This document shows positions 26,401 through 33,713 of a stretch of 34,756 bases of DNA, in pieces. The stretch's first letter is position 1, and every line of letters starts with the position of its first letter. Origin of the DNA: Rheinheimera sp. (GTDB lineage Bacteria > Pseudomonadota > Gammaproteobacteria > Enterobacterales > Alteromonadaceae); the NCBI GenBank assembly GCA_003482455.1, contig DMYW01000049.1, positions 58,443 through 93,198 on the forward strand. Reading direction: 5' to 3'. Under the pieces are notes generated by a model, which ran no database searches, had not been told where the DNA came from, and saw only the letters and a program-made list of their open reading frames with translations. The position numbers and the translations under genes were made by a program.

Positions 26401-27688
26401 GCATGCCTGTTAGGCCGCCACCTACCACCAACAGGCGGCCATCATTCAATTCGATGTTGGTACTGCCAACGTGCGAGAAATTGCGGTTGCCTCGTGGCAA
26501 GTGGCTGCTGCTTTGCTCTGGCGCTACAGCGTTGATTTCTGGCAGGGTTAATTGATAAGCGCCTTGGCTCGTGGCCAGTAACCAATGACCATCCGCTTGC
26601 GCTTGTACTGACCAATTGCCCTGTTGGTTGGGAACGGCTTGCGACTGCACTAGCTGCCACTGCTCACCAGTCCAACGCATTAACAACGGATTTGGCTGAG
26701 AGTTTGCGGTAAAACCGCCGGAGAACAACAAGTCACCATGTAGGCTTTGCGCCAGCTGCCCAGCGGCGACAGGTACCATCAGCGGCGCTGTGACCTCGAA
26801 ACCTTGTGTCAGGTCGCGCAATAACAAGGTCTGCAACAGCGGTGCGTTATGTTCGTTACGGCCACCGGCGATCAGCAGACCAAAGGTCGTTTGTAATGCG
26901 GCATGGTCAAACACCGCCTGCGGTAGCGCTGGCCCTGGCCGCCACTGCGCATCGCCTAAGCGATACAACCAGCTGTCTTGCAAAGGTTTGAGATCCGCAC
27001 TAAGGCCACCGGCAACTAGGATCTGACCATCCGGCAAGCGAGTCGCGCTGTGCAGCGCCCGCGCAATTGGCAGCGGCGGCAGTTGCTGCACTTGGTTGCC
27101 TTGCCATAACTCGACACTGCTGAGCATGCGAAGTTGCATTGACTGCCCGTCCTGTGGACGTTGCAGCACCGGATCAATACCGCCAATTAGGATCACGCTG
27201 TCATCCGGCAGCGCTGTGGCGGTGTGCAGCAATCGTGCTTGCTGTAACTGCCCGACGGCTTGCCAGTGCGGTTGCTGTTGGCTGTCATAGATCCACAACT
27301 GGGTGAAGCCTTGGTGGTGGTCATTATCTTTGGGGCAAATGCCGCCGGATTTTAACAAGCGCCCTTGACTAAGCGGCGTGACTTGCTGGCGGCTTGGCGA
27401 TGCTACAAACACTGTGTTGCTGCAGGTTGCCGGCGCCTCAAGTTCAAGCAGGGGTTGGCCTATGGCGAATACCACAGCGCGGTCTTCGGGTTGACCGAAT
27501 TGATACCAAAGATCGTCGACCGACCATGCTTTTGGGCGTGCTGCGCTATACATGCGGCCATCGGTCAGTGGGATCAGTTGACCACCGCCACGATTCGCCC
27601 AGCTGTGCAGTGGCGTCAGCGTCTCGCTGGCGAAGATCTTAGATGTAACAAGCAAAGCACAGATGATGACCCACAGCACGACACGCAT
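23441..27688 (-). CDS. Giant Kelch-repeat envelope protein with Thr/Pro stalk and C-terminal beta domain
   Basis: The protein has 1415 residues. ATG 27688 follows AGAAGGA by 7 bases and is chosen over an earlier in-frame ATG. A signal peptide ends near FAS/ET (about 21). Kelch motifs recur through the first half, for example LPDGQILVAGGL, FGLLIAGGRN, NDGRLLVVGGG, NDGRVLLYGGI and DDGSVALVGGQ, with conserved Gly-Gly and Trp. They suggest two or more beta-propellers. A Pro/Ala/Ser linker is near 830-860. A Thr/Ser/Pro-rich stalk (about 1165-1205) leads to a hydrophobic helix (about 1206-1228), a basic loop, and a second helix (about 1241-1255). The end (about 1310-1400) looks like a small lipocalin-like beta domain (CRLIGTW, GYWGVWQDKLVWF). 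It is probably anchored in the inner membrane with the propellers in the periplasm. The function is unknown. Confidence 0.8.
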   Translation of the reverse strand: MRVVLWVIICALLVTSKIFASETLTPLHSWANRGGGQLIPLTDGRMYSAARPKAWSVDDLWYQFGQPEDRAVVFAIGQPLLELEAPATCSNTVFVASPSRQQVTPLSQGRLLKSGGICPKDNDHHQGFTQLWIYDSQQQPHWQAVGQLQQARLLHTATALPDDSVILIGGIDPVLQRPQDGQSMQLRMLSSVELWQGNQVQQLPPLPIARALHSATRLPDGQILVAGGLSADLKPLQDSWLYRLGDAQWRPGPALPQAVFDHAALQTTFGLLIAGGRNEHNAPLLQTLLLRDLTQGFEVTAPLMVPVAAGQLAQSLHGDLLFSGGFTANSQPNPLLMRWTGEQWQLVQSQAVPNQQGNWSVQAQADGHWLLATSQGAYQLTLPEINAVAPEQSSSHLPRGNRNFSHVGSTNIELNDGRLLVVGGGLTGMPIATTFSEIVDPRTGRWQTTAPTQAAHFSSEAVRLNDGRVLLYGGISDSLRSGSQPKAHSVELFDPEQLSWQTLPNLSFSDEERVEAKLQQDGSVLFVVSSDFNHQQYTKFRALRFDPATGQVQTYQAPASSQSNDPLQQPTTPLPYGAHWLLRDDGSVALVGGQWATYLAEPSCAAALRQAISAAVTTQDHSAQPVDSAPLGNSAQVDESAEDDAPAADLRDQFCPEFDEDVTYGWQDGGYHNDHIWLWHIAEQRIEQIPSQLRAATTEPSTSATPALRPLAFNFYQTPAPLTLSNGDLLFKQAAFGSEQAPTLLRWRAQDLTFEWLPVHPEDIWRESQLIGLIDWHALANGAVVVSDYYLAPHSQSWQQLPATEATVDWLGGQDALYAVSFSESYSAKLSASESLVAPPSADAPVNSADAPTTTPASPEPQRQWQLTNELPLPTAPQTRSSLLALQNGDVLQALQHSQNQLRLQLWHSDSQQWHTIAAPNERLAAPVQWLELPDEQVLLVLQAFVAKTNQTELRCYRSATPRNPNWQACGSFAVTDNSEFALAATDDGRPALMVNSQQAQVFDLPTATWQAQVPYQHNGELVTGVAVKLAVPLLSLGDASSGASLAANALGAKFIEQNPSGRVPKWQWSAAKQQWAYIFMESELGREAVELSDGCWLGLHNNQQQWVLFDPKNGQVRTLPESYPVNHAVFAKRPDDTVLLLGHHSWWRGDYQQWFSASCQGVTALKTPASALQTPATPTNPSDSTKAPDTTTTSATTAPASSWKTLLVVVAPLFYPSLGLLLLLVVIYRRQSQLDEPSKQLQWAIRLTVVVCLASGYGQKFGKVASTGEISPLSETCISQLHQRLATSADAASWPAQLAECIPLATLPTLDCRLIGTWSQHNELMSQSSYITQFAANGRYTVTDASGQSTREYQGYWGVWQDKLVWFAKDSVDPFADANPIVSISADTLVITEQNGSKTTLRRQSSDAATCPAN

Positions 27689-27859
27689 CGACAATTCCTT
27701 CTGCAAAAGATTTAGTTATGCTAATTCAGTCATCCGATGGCGACCATTAGTAAAATAGGTACAAATCAATGGTCGTACCGAAAACCCCACTAACCGCAGA
27801 ACCGAACATCGTCGATTTTTTATGATATGGTGGGAGTTTTTGCGCCTTGAGATTTCCAG

Positions 27860-29263
27860 ATGTCTAGCGACTTTAGCTTCCAACAAGCCTTCGAGGCTTT
27901 TTCCAGCGCGCTTGCCAGCGTGGTGTTTTATTCCTTCAATGTCGACGGCGTTGCCGTGCCGGTGACCGTGCTGTGGCTGATCAGCGGTGGTATTTGTTTT
28001 ACCTTGTACTTGGGGTTTATCAACTTGCGTGGTTTTCGCCATGCCATTCGGGTGGTGCGCGGCGACTTTGCCAAAAAGCAGGATGCCGGTGAAATTAGTC
28101 AGTTCCAAGCCCTATCGGCGGCGTTGTCCGGCACGGTCGGCACCGGCAATATCGCCGGGGTGGCGGTGGCGATTAGTCTAGGCGGCCCTGGCGCGACGTT
28201 TTGGATGATAGTCGCCGGCTTTTTGGGCATGACCACCAAGTTTGTCGAATGTACCTTGGCGGTGAAGTACCGCAAAATTCTGCCCGATGGCTCGACGGCC
28301 GGCGGCCCTATGTATTACATCAAAGTGGCGCTGGATAAATACAATCTGCCACGGCTTGGCACTGTGCTGGCGGGCTTTTTTGCCATCGCATGTGTGTTTG
28401 GCTCGGCGGGGTTTGTCCATGTCAATCAAGGCTTTGTGCAAGTAAAAACCGTCACTGGTTTTGATAACGCTTGGGCCTTTGGCATCATCTACGCCGCGCT
28501 GGTTGGCTTGGTGATTATCGGCGGTATTAAAAGCATCGCCCGTGTGACCGAAAAACTAGTGCCTTTGATGTGCGCCGTGTATTTAACCGGTGCTTTAATC
28601 ATCATCGGCATGCATTTTAGTGAAATTCCAGCCGCGCTATGGACTATCGTCAAAGGCGCCTTTGCGCCGGAAGCGGCCTACGGCGGCTTTATCGGCGTGC
28701 TGATCCAAGGCTTTCGCCGCGCTACCTATTCCAACGAAGCCGGTATTGGTTCATCGCCAATCGCCCACTCCGCGGCGCGCACCAACGAGCCAGTCTCGGA
28801 AGGTTTTGTCGGCTTGCTCGAGCCTTTTATCGACACCGTGGTGATCTGCACCATTTCGGCTTTGCTGATTATTCTAACCGGCGCCTACCTGCAAACCGGC
28901 CTTGATGGCGTGCAGATCTCCAGTTACGCCTTTGCCACTGTGTTTGAGTGGTTCCCATGGGTGCTGATGGTGGCGCTGCTGCTGTTTGGTTATTCGACAG
29001 TGGTCAGTTGGGCCTATTATGGTCAAAAAGCCTGGAGTTATTTGTTTGGCGAAAACAGCCTCGCGCGCAACAGCTACAAAGTGCTGATTGTCTGCGTGGT
29101 GGCCATTGGCGCTGTGCCGAACATCATGGCGGTGTTTGATTTTATCGACTCGATGATTTTCTTAATGGCGGTGCCCAATGTGCTGGCGCTGTTTTTGTTA
29201 GTGCCAGAAGTACGCCGCGACTTGCAGGTGTATTGGCAAAAGGTGCAAGCCAAACAGTTGTAG
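27860..29263 (+). CDS. Sodium:alanine/glycine symporter, AGCS family
   Basis: The protein has 467 residues, standard for the family. About ten to eleven hydrophobic helices are visible. Family signatures are present: ALSGTVGTGNIAGVA (about 86-100), GGPGATFWM, TAGGPMYYIK and RRATYSNEAGIGSSPIAHSAA, the most conserved stretch of AGCS proteins. It imports alanine or glycine coupled to Na+ at the inner membrane. It is divergent from the Kelch gene across 171 bases and is followed by an intrinsic terminator, so it is probably a single-gene unit. The ribosome site (TTGAG) is weak. Confidence 0.95.
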   Translation: MSSDFSFQQAFEAFSSALASVVFYSFNVDGVAVPVTVLWLISGGICFTLYLGFINLRGFRHAIRVVRGDFAKKQDAGEISQFQALSAALSGTVGTGNIAGVAVAISLGGPGATFWMIVAGFLGMTTKFVECTLAVKYRKILPDGSTAGGPMYYIKVALDKYNLPRLGTVLAGFFAIACVFGSAGFVHVNQGFVQVKTVTGFDNAWAFGIIYAALVGLVIIGGIKSIARVTEKLVPLMCAVYLTGALIIIGMHFSEIPAALWTIVKGAFAPEAAYGGFIGVLIQGFRRATYSNEAGIGSSPIAHSAARTNEPVSEGFVGLLEPFIDTVVICTISALLIILTGAYLQTGLDGVQISSYAFATVFEWFPWVLMVALLLFGYSTVVSWAYYGQKAWSYLFGENSLARNSYKVLIVCVVAIGAVPNIMAVFDFIDSMIFLMAVPNVLALFLLVPEVRRDLQVYWQKVQAKQL

Positions 29264-29271
29264 TTGTAGAT

Positions 29272-29296
29272 AAAAAAGGCCCGGATGGGCCTTTTT
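29272..29296 (+). terminator. Intrinsic terminator after the AGCS symporter gene
   Basis: Stem AAAAAGGCCC (29273-29282) pairs with GGGCCTTTTT (29287-29296) around a GGAT loop, 9 bases past the stop codon. The paired A and T runs make it capable of acting on both strands, and it faces the converging deacetylase gene. Confidence 0.92.
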
Positions 29297-29349
29297 AGCG
29301 CGATGACAACAGCATTTTTTGCGCTACAGGTAAATCAGCAGCAGTCGTG

Positions 29350-30075
29350 TTAGTGCTGGGCGGCCGCCATCAGCTGGTCAACCGTCACTAAGCGGTAACC
29401 TTTGGCTTTGAGGCCTTCAATCATGCCCGGCAAGGCGGCGAGTGTGTTATCGCGGTCGTGCAGTAGCACAATCGAGCCGGGTTTGACCTTGTTCAGCACG
29501 GTTTGCACCATGATATCCGGTGCTGTGCCTTGGTAATCGTGCGGGTTCACATCCCACAGAATATGCGCTTGGCCGCGCCACGCCAGTTGCAGTGGCAACA
29601 GCAGGCGTTTTTTGCCCATCGGTGCGCGGAAATGGATCTCGCCTTGGTAGCCACTTTGACGGATCAACGCATCGGTATCGCTAAGCTCCCAACCATACCG
29701 CTGCCAGTCTTCGTCATCCATCGCTCGATGCTGAAAGCTATGGTTCGCCAGCTGGTGGCCGCTTTGCCACAGCTGTTGGGTAAGCAAAGGGAACTGCTTG
29801 ATTTGCCGACCGACCAAAAAGAAGGTGGCTTTGACTTGGTAGCGATTGAGCGTCGCCAGAATATCTTGTGTCACTTTGCCGCGTGGGCCGTCGTCAAAGG
29901 TTAACGCCACCAGTTTTTCACTGGTTTCCACCCGATCGACACGCGTACCAATCCATTGAAAACTATTGGTTTGCGACGCCAATGCCAGCCAACGGACCGC
30001 CGCGTACAGCAGCAGGCTGATCACCAGAATGACCAGTATCCAGCGGCTAAAACGAGGCAGACGTTGGCTGTGCAT
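29350..30075 (-). CDS. Membrane-anchored polysaccharide deacetylase (NodB domain, CE4)
   Basis: The protein has 241 residues. A single N-terminal hydrophobic helix (about 12-32) after a basic start acts as anchor or signal. The NodB domain has complete motifs: TFDDGP (59-64), NHSFQH (111-116), RAPMG (150-154), a WDVNPHD block (174-180) and LLHD (204-207). This is a closer match to classical peptidoglycan or chitooligosaccharide deacetylases than the protein at 13398-14333. The glycan substrate is unknown. The ATG lies 3 bases after the stop of the DUF3010 gene, so the two are cotranscribed. Confidence 0.92.
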   Translation of the reverse strand: MHSQRLPRFSRWILVILVISLLLYAAVRWLALASQTNSFQWIGTRVDRVETSEKLVALTFDDGPRGKVTQDILATLNRYQVKATFFLVGRQIKQFPLLTQQLWQSGHQLANHSFQHRAMDDEDWQRYGWELSDTDALIRQSGYQGEIHFRAPMGKKRLLLPLQLAWRGQAHILWDVNPHDYQGTAPDIMVQTVLNKVKPGSIVLLHDRDNTLAALPGMIEGLKAKGYRLVTVDQLMAAAQH

Positions 30076-30078
30076 GGT

Positions 30079-30501
30079 TTATTTCGCTAAATACGCGTAC
30101 GCGGTGTTAAAGGCCGGTTCTTGGAAGCCTTTTAAGCCGGTTTCTTTAAAATCGACAGGAATAGGGAAACGCGATAGTTGGTCTTTCAGCAGGACGTTGC
30201 TGACCACCACGGTTTCCACATCAGCGATCAGTTGCAGCGCCGCTTCGATTTTAAAACCAATAGCAGAACCAGCAAACTTGCCTTTTTGCGGGCGTTCGCG
30301 CACCACGAACTTGCTGATTTTGTAGTCTTGCGCCAGCTTGGCCAGGCTAAATTGAAACTTGCGGAAGGATTCTTGATCTTGGTCGTGCACCAGTTGGAAG
30401 CGCGATTGGCGGCAATCCGGCAGCGAGAACAAGCCATCATTGAATTCCATCACACATAAAATCGCTTCACTGCCTTTGATTTCCACGCCACATACGCGCA
30501 T
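30079..30501 (-). CDS. DUF3010 family protein
   Basis: The protein has 140 residues from ATG 30501, which has TGAGG about 6 bases upstream; ten further open codons are not used. The sequence MRVCGVEIKGSEAILCVME at the start, FVVRERPQKGKFAGSAIGFKIEAALQ in the middle, and a C-terminal KGFQEPAFNTAYAYL agree with DUF3010, a family of small cytoplasmic proteins common in gammaproteobacteria. The fold suggests an RNase H-like strand order, but no function is established. It is the first gene of a two-gene unit with the deacetylase. Confidence 0.82.
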   Translation of the reverse strand: MRVCGVEIKGSEAILCVMEFNDGLFSLPDCRQSRFQLVHDQDQESFRKFQFSLAKLAQDYKISKFVVRERPQKGKFAGSAIGFKIEAALQLIADVETVVVSNVLLKDQLSRFPIPVDFKETGLKGFQEPAFNTAYAYLAK

Positions 30502-30560
30502 AACCGACCTCAATTGTTTAGGGGCGGCCACGCCACCCGTCAGAAAATATACAGCCGGCT

Positions 30561-30588
30561 ATTATGCCACGGCTGCGGATATGGCCAA
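30561..30588 (-). promoter_or_regulatory. Possible promoter of the DUF3010-deacetylase unit
   Basis: On the minus strand TTGGCC (30583-30588) and CATAAT (30561-30566) are 16 bases apart, about 60 bases before the DUF3010 start. The -10 is good and the -35 moderate. A plus-strand promoter lies next to it, as expected for divergent genes. Confidence 0.4.
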
Positions 30589-30610
30589 AGTGAATCTTTT
30601 GGGGCCCTGT

Positions 30611-30639
30611 TTGACGTAAGCTGTGAATGATTTTATGGT
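30611..30639 (+). promoter_or_regulatory. Predicted sigma70-type promoter of the orphan membrane protein gene
   Basis: TTGACG (30611-30616) and TATGGT (30634-30639) are separated by exactly 17 bases and end 30 bases before the ATG at 30670. The spacing and -35 hexamer are near consensus. Confidence 0.55.
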
Positions 30640-30669
30640 GAGGTAGTCGCATTCTACTTAGCCAAAACT

Positions 30670-31161
30670 ATGACGTTGATTTTTGAAGCAAAACCCGCGT
30701 TTTTCTATTGGGTTTATGGGACTCTCGCGCTGATCTGGTTACTCATTCTCATCGGTTATGGTTTTCACAACTGGTCGCAAAAACGGCGCTTTTTGGCAGG
30801 TGATGGCTATGGAGTGTTGTTTGTTTTTACGCTACCTATGGCCTTGATCGCCATTTTATTCGCAACAGAACGACATGAAGAACAAATTCAATTGGCAGCA
30901 CCCAGACAAATTGTGCAGGGGGTTGTTTATTTGGATTTCACTGAGGTGGTCGATGAAGTCGTTCTCGTCAACAAGCAGCAGCTTCGAATCTATCAAGGCT
31001 CGCGCAGACAAGTGCCGTCAGACTGCTGGGATGTTGGCTTTTCACCGTGGTTGAGTAAAACCCCCCAGTTGCAAGCAAGAATTGAGTGGATAAATTGGAG
31101 CGGTAGTGATGGTGTTTCTTACGCTTGTATTTTGAAAGTTGAGCTTTTGCCTAATTCCTAA
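30670..31161 (+). CDS. Small two-helix membrane protein of unknown function
   Basis: The protein has 163 residues. Helix 1 (about 12-32) and helix 2 (about 47-65) are followed by a soluble tail (about 66-163) with mixed strands and WINWSGSDGVSYACILKVELL at the end. I recognise no family. The codons look less GC-rich than those of its neighbours and no clear ribosome site precedes the ATG, which may reflect transfer or weak translation. A promoter close to consensus lies upstream and a long intrinsic terminator follows, so it forms its own transcription unit. Confidence 0.65.
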   Translation: MTLIFEAKPAFFYWVYGTLALIWLLILIGYGFHNWSQKRRFLAGDGYGVLFVFTLPMALIAILFATERHEEQIQLAAPRQIVQGVVYLDFTEVVDEVVLVNKQQLRIYQGSRRQVPSDCWDVGFSPWLSKTPQLQARIEWINWSGSDGVSYACILKVELLPNS

Positions 31162-31193
31162 TTTGCCAGCAGCTAGACGAACGTTGCCCGCGT

Positions 31194-31230
31194 CCATAGA
31201 AAAAGCGCCATCGCGGCGCTTTTTCTATGG
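31194..31230. terminator. Long bidirectional intrinsic terminator
   Basis: A perfect 16-bp stem (arms 31194-31209 and 31215-31230, with core AAAAAGCGCC/GGCGCTTTTT) has a 5-base loop. It lies between two converging genes, 33 bases after one stop and 10 bases before the other. The runs of five A and five T allow it to work in both directions. Confidence 0.93.
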
Positions 31231-31239
31231 TTTGCCACT

Positions 31240-31425
31240 TTAATGTGGCTGCGACGACTCGTCTTGCTTGGCGTGCTGTCGCTCTTGCTCGGGGTCGAAG
31301 GTGCTGACTGATAAGGTTTTGCACAGGTGCCACTGCGCTTGCACTTCCTCAGCAAGTGCGACCAAAAAGGCTCGCATATTACTCAGTTGGCTTGGCAGGA
31401 TACTGTCATTGGCTTTCATCATCAT
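31240..31425 (-). CDS. Small hypothetical protein, 61 residues
   Basis: It starts at ATG 31425 (two further in-frame ATGs follow directly), 8 bases after AGGAG on the minus strand; a GTG at 31434 is also open. The sequence is helical at first (LSNMRAFLVALAEEVQAQWH) and ends in a charged, Gln/His-rich tail. No family is recognised. It begins 18 bases after the TPR gene stop and ends 10 bases before a strong terminator, which supports it as the real last gene of a two-gene unit. Evidence is mainly position and ribosome site. Confidence 0.5.
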   Translation of the reverse strand: MMMKANDSILPSQLSNMRAFLVALAEEVQAQWHLCKTLSVSTFDPEQERQHAKQDESSQPH

Positions 31426-31443
31426 GGCCTCCACTCCTGGGCA

Positions 31444-31914
31444 TTACAGCCCTTTTGCACGCTCCGCGTTGAGCTTGTCCAAATTATGCGTGGTGATGGC
31501 ATCGGCTTTGAGCTTCACCGCCATTTGGAAGTCGGCTAACGCACCTTCAGTGTCATGCTGCATGGCCTTTTGTACGCCGCGATTGGTGTAGGCGTATGCC
31601 CGTAAGGCTCGACCATCAGACCCTAACTTGGGCGCAGCATACTTAGCCTGCATGACGGCCTGATGACAGGTCGCTTCGGCTTTTTGGCTGGCTGCTGGGT
31701 CGGTTTCTTTGGTCAGCGACACGCAGCTGTTGATGCGCTCGGCGACGGTGTCGGCGCGCTCAGGGCTTTGCAGTGAGCTCGTCGGCAGTGCATCACTTAA
31801 CACCACCATTTTGTATCCGCTGGCCTGACTGGCAAAAGGGCTCAGCCACAGGGCGCATGGCAGAATCACGCCGGTTGCCAGTTTGGTCAGGTTCATTTTT
31901 GCTGTCAGTTTCAT
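31444..31914 (-). CDS. Secreted TPR-like protein
   Basis: The protein has 156 residues from ATG 31914, with GGAGGAAA about 8 bases upstream; the open frame continues further upstream but without a ribosome site. The signal peptide ends near SQA/SG (about 36). Two helical repeats of tetratricopeptide type follow: ERINSCVSLTKETDP...CHQAVMQAKYAAPKLGSDG, then RALRAYAYTNRGVQKAMQHDTEGALADFQMAVKLKAD, the latter with a good TPR pattern (Asn-Arg-Gly, Gly-Ala, Ala-Asp-Phe). TPR proteins mediate protein contacts; partner unknown. The small gene at 31240-31425 follows it. Confidence 0.78.
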   Translation of the reverse strand: MKLTAKMNLTKLATGVILPCALWLSPFASQASGYKMVVLSDALPTSSLQSPERADTVAERINSCVSLTKETDPAASQKAEATCHQAVMQAKYAAPKLGSDGRALRAYAYTNRGVQKAMQHDTEGALADFQMAVKLKADAITTHNLDKLNAERAKGL

Positions 31915-32131
31915 CTGGGTTTCCTCCAAGGACGCCAGGGCGGGGATGAGCTCCTGTAGCGTCTGAAGTGACTGTAGCGCCGTGCCTGTTTTGCTGACAA
32001 ACGAGAAAAATCGGAGCGACGGTTGAAGCGCTTTCAACCGTGCTTAAGTGGCTGATTTAGCGAAAAACGGCCGGGAGTTGCCCGCCGTATCCGCTTTAAA
32101 AAAATCGCTGGATCTGCAGGAAGTGTCGCTG

Positions 32132-32153
32132 AGACGGCGACTAAGCGCCGTCT
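32132..32153 (-). other. Hairpin after the purine permease gene
   Basis: Arms AGACGGCG (32132-32139) and CGCCGTCT (32146-32153) pair perfectly around a 6-base loop, 25 bases past the permease stop. No T-tract follows on either strand, so it is at best a weak or rho-assisted terminator. Confidence 0.4.
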
Positions 32154-32177
32154 ATGGTGGACCCAAAAAAGGAATGT

Positions 32178-33470
32178 TTAGCCCAAAAATGCAATCTTGA
32201 GCACAAACAATACCGTTAACACCCAAATGCTTGGCGTCACTTCCCGCGCGCGGCCGCACATGGCTTTGACCAAGGTGTAAGTGATAAACGCCAACGCGAT
32301 GCCGTGTGCAATCGAAAACGTCAGCGGCGTGAGCAGCAACACCACAGTCACTGGCGCGGCTTCGGTAATGTCGTGCCAATCAATTTCTTGCAGGTTAAAT
32401 AGCATCAGCACGGCAACGTAAAAAATCGCACCTGTGGTGGCGTACACCGGCACCATGGCGGCCAGTGGCGCGACAAACACACAAAGTGCAAACAGCAAGC
32501 CCACCACCACCGCGGTTAAGCCGGTGCGCCCGCCAGCGGCAACGCCGGAGGCGCTTTCGACATAACTGGTGGTGGTCGAAGTGCCCAATGCAGCGCCGGC
32601 AACGGCGGCGATACTGTCCGCTGCTAAGGCGGGGCCGAGGCGCTCGATATTGCCGTCTTTATCGGCCAAGCCGGCTTTTTGCGTCACCGCCAACAAGGTG
32701 CCGGAGTTATCAAACAAATCGACAAACAAAAAGGCAAAAATCACGCTGACCAACGACAAATCAAAGGCGGCTTTTAAATCCATTTGCAAAAACGTCGGCG
32801 CGATCGACGGCGGCATCGCCACTAAACCTTGGTAGTGCACGTCGCCACGCAATAAACCAACGGCGGTTAACAGCAACACCACGACTAACACCGCCGCGTG
32901 CCAGCCACGAGAGCTAGCGGCGGCAATTAAGAAAAAGCCGACGATACTCAGCAGTGGCGTGGCGCTGGTTAAATCGCCAAGCGTGACTAAGGTGGCTGGG
33001 TGCGCCACGATAATGCCGGCGTTTTTCAGCGCGATCATCGCCAAAAACGCACCGATGCCGGTGGCGATACCGAGTTTGAGCGTGCGTGGAATGGCATTGA
33101 TCACCCACTCGCGCACTTTAAACAGGCTTAACAACAAAAACAGCACACCGCCGATAAATACAGCGCCCAGCGCTGTTTGCCAGCTGTGCCCCATACCCAG
33201 CACCACGCCGTAGGTGAAAAAGGCATTCAGGCCCATGCCAGGCGCCAGCGCAATCGGGTAATTGGCTAATAATCCCATCAACATCGACCCCACCGCCGCC
33301 GCCAAACAGGTGGCGACAAACACGGCGCCATGGTCCATGCCCGCTTCGGCCAGCATGGCGGGGTTGACGAAAATGATGTACGCCATGGTGACAAAGGTGG
33401 TCAGGCCCGCGAGCACTTCGCGTTTGACCGTGGTGCCGTGGGCATGGAGTTGGAATAGTTTTTCAAACAT
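32178..33470 (-). CDS. NCS2 family purine permease, AzgA type
   Basis: The protein has 430 residues from ATG 33470; the 90 upstream open codons lie in the divergent promoter region and are rejected. About twelve to fourteen helices are visible. AzgA-type signatures are present: REVLAGLTTFVTMAYIIFVNP near the start, ALAPGMGLNAFF, FLFVDLFDNSGTLLAV, and ALGTSTTTSYVESASGVAAGGRTGLTA, the classic substrate block. These permeases import adenine, guanine or hypoxanthine with protons. The exact base is not readable. It is divergent from the glutaminase gene across about 240 bases; no purine riboswitch was recognised. Confidence 0.93.
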   Translation of the reverse strand: MFEKLFQLHAHGTTVKREVLAGLTTFVTMAYIIFVNPAMLAEAGMDHGAVFVATCLAAAVGSMLMGLLANYPIALAPGMGLNAFFTYGVVLGMGHSWQTALGAVFIGGVLFLLLSLFKVREWVINAIPRTLKLGIATGIGAFLAMIALKNAGIIVAHPATLVTLGDLTSATPLLSIVGFFLIAAASSRGWHAAVLVVVLLLTAVGLLRGDVHYQGLVAMPPSIAPTFLQMDLKAAFDLSLVSVIFAFLFVDLFDNSGTLLAVTQKAGLADKDGNIERLGPALAADSIAAVAGAALGTSTTTSYVESASGVAAGGRTGLTAVVVGLLFALCVFVAPLAAMVPVYATTGAIFYVAVLMLFNLQEIDWHDITEAAPVTVVLLLTPLTFSIAHGIALAFITYTLVKAMCGRAREVTPSIWVLTVLFVLKIAFLG

Positions 33471-33713
33471 AGGAGGTTTCCGCTTCGCCACACGCGGCAC
33501 CTGATGTGGCGCCGCGCAAAAACCTCGATAGTAACAACCGCGACACAGCAAGGCCAGCACGAGTCGCTGACACCGCATAGCTGCGGGTATCTGCGCACAT
33601 CTAGGAACCTCTGCGCAGGCCGTCGCCTTGGCTGCGCCGACCAGCCTTAGCTGGCTTGCGCCTTGCACCACAATAGCGCAGGCTGGACAGATGTTTGGTG
33701 ACTGGAGCTGCCG

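Noticed and set aside
27716..28108. Minus-strand frame of 130 codons at the start of the AGCS symporter gene
   Set aside because: It overlaps the well-supported symporter start on the opposite strand and shows no domain or ribosome site.
33471..33713. Purine riboswitch upstream of the AzgA-type permease
   Set aside because: No purine-aptamer core or three-way junction pattern was recognisable in the leader on the minus strand.
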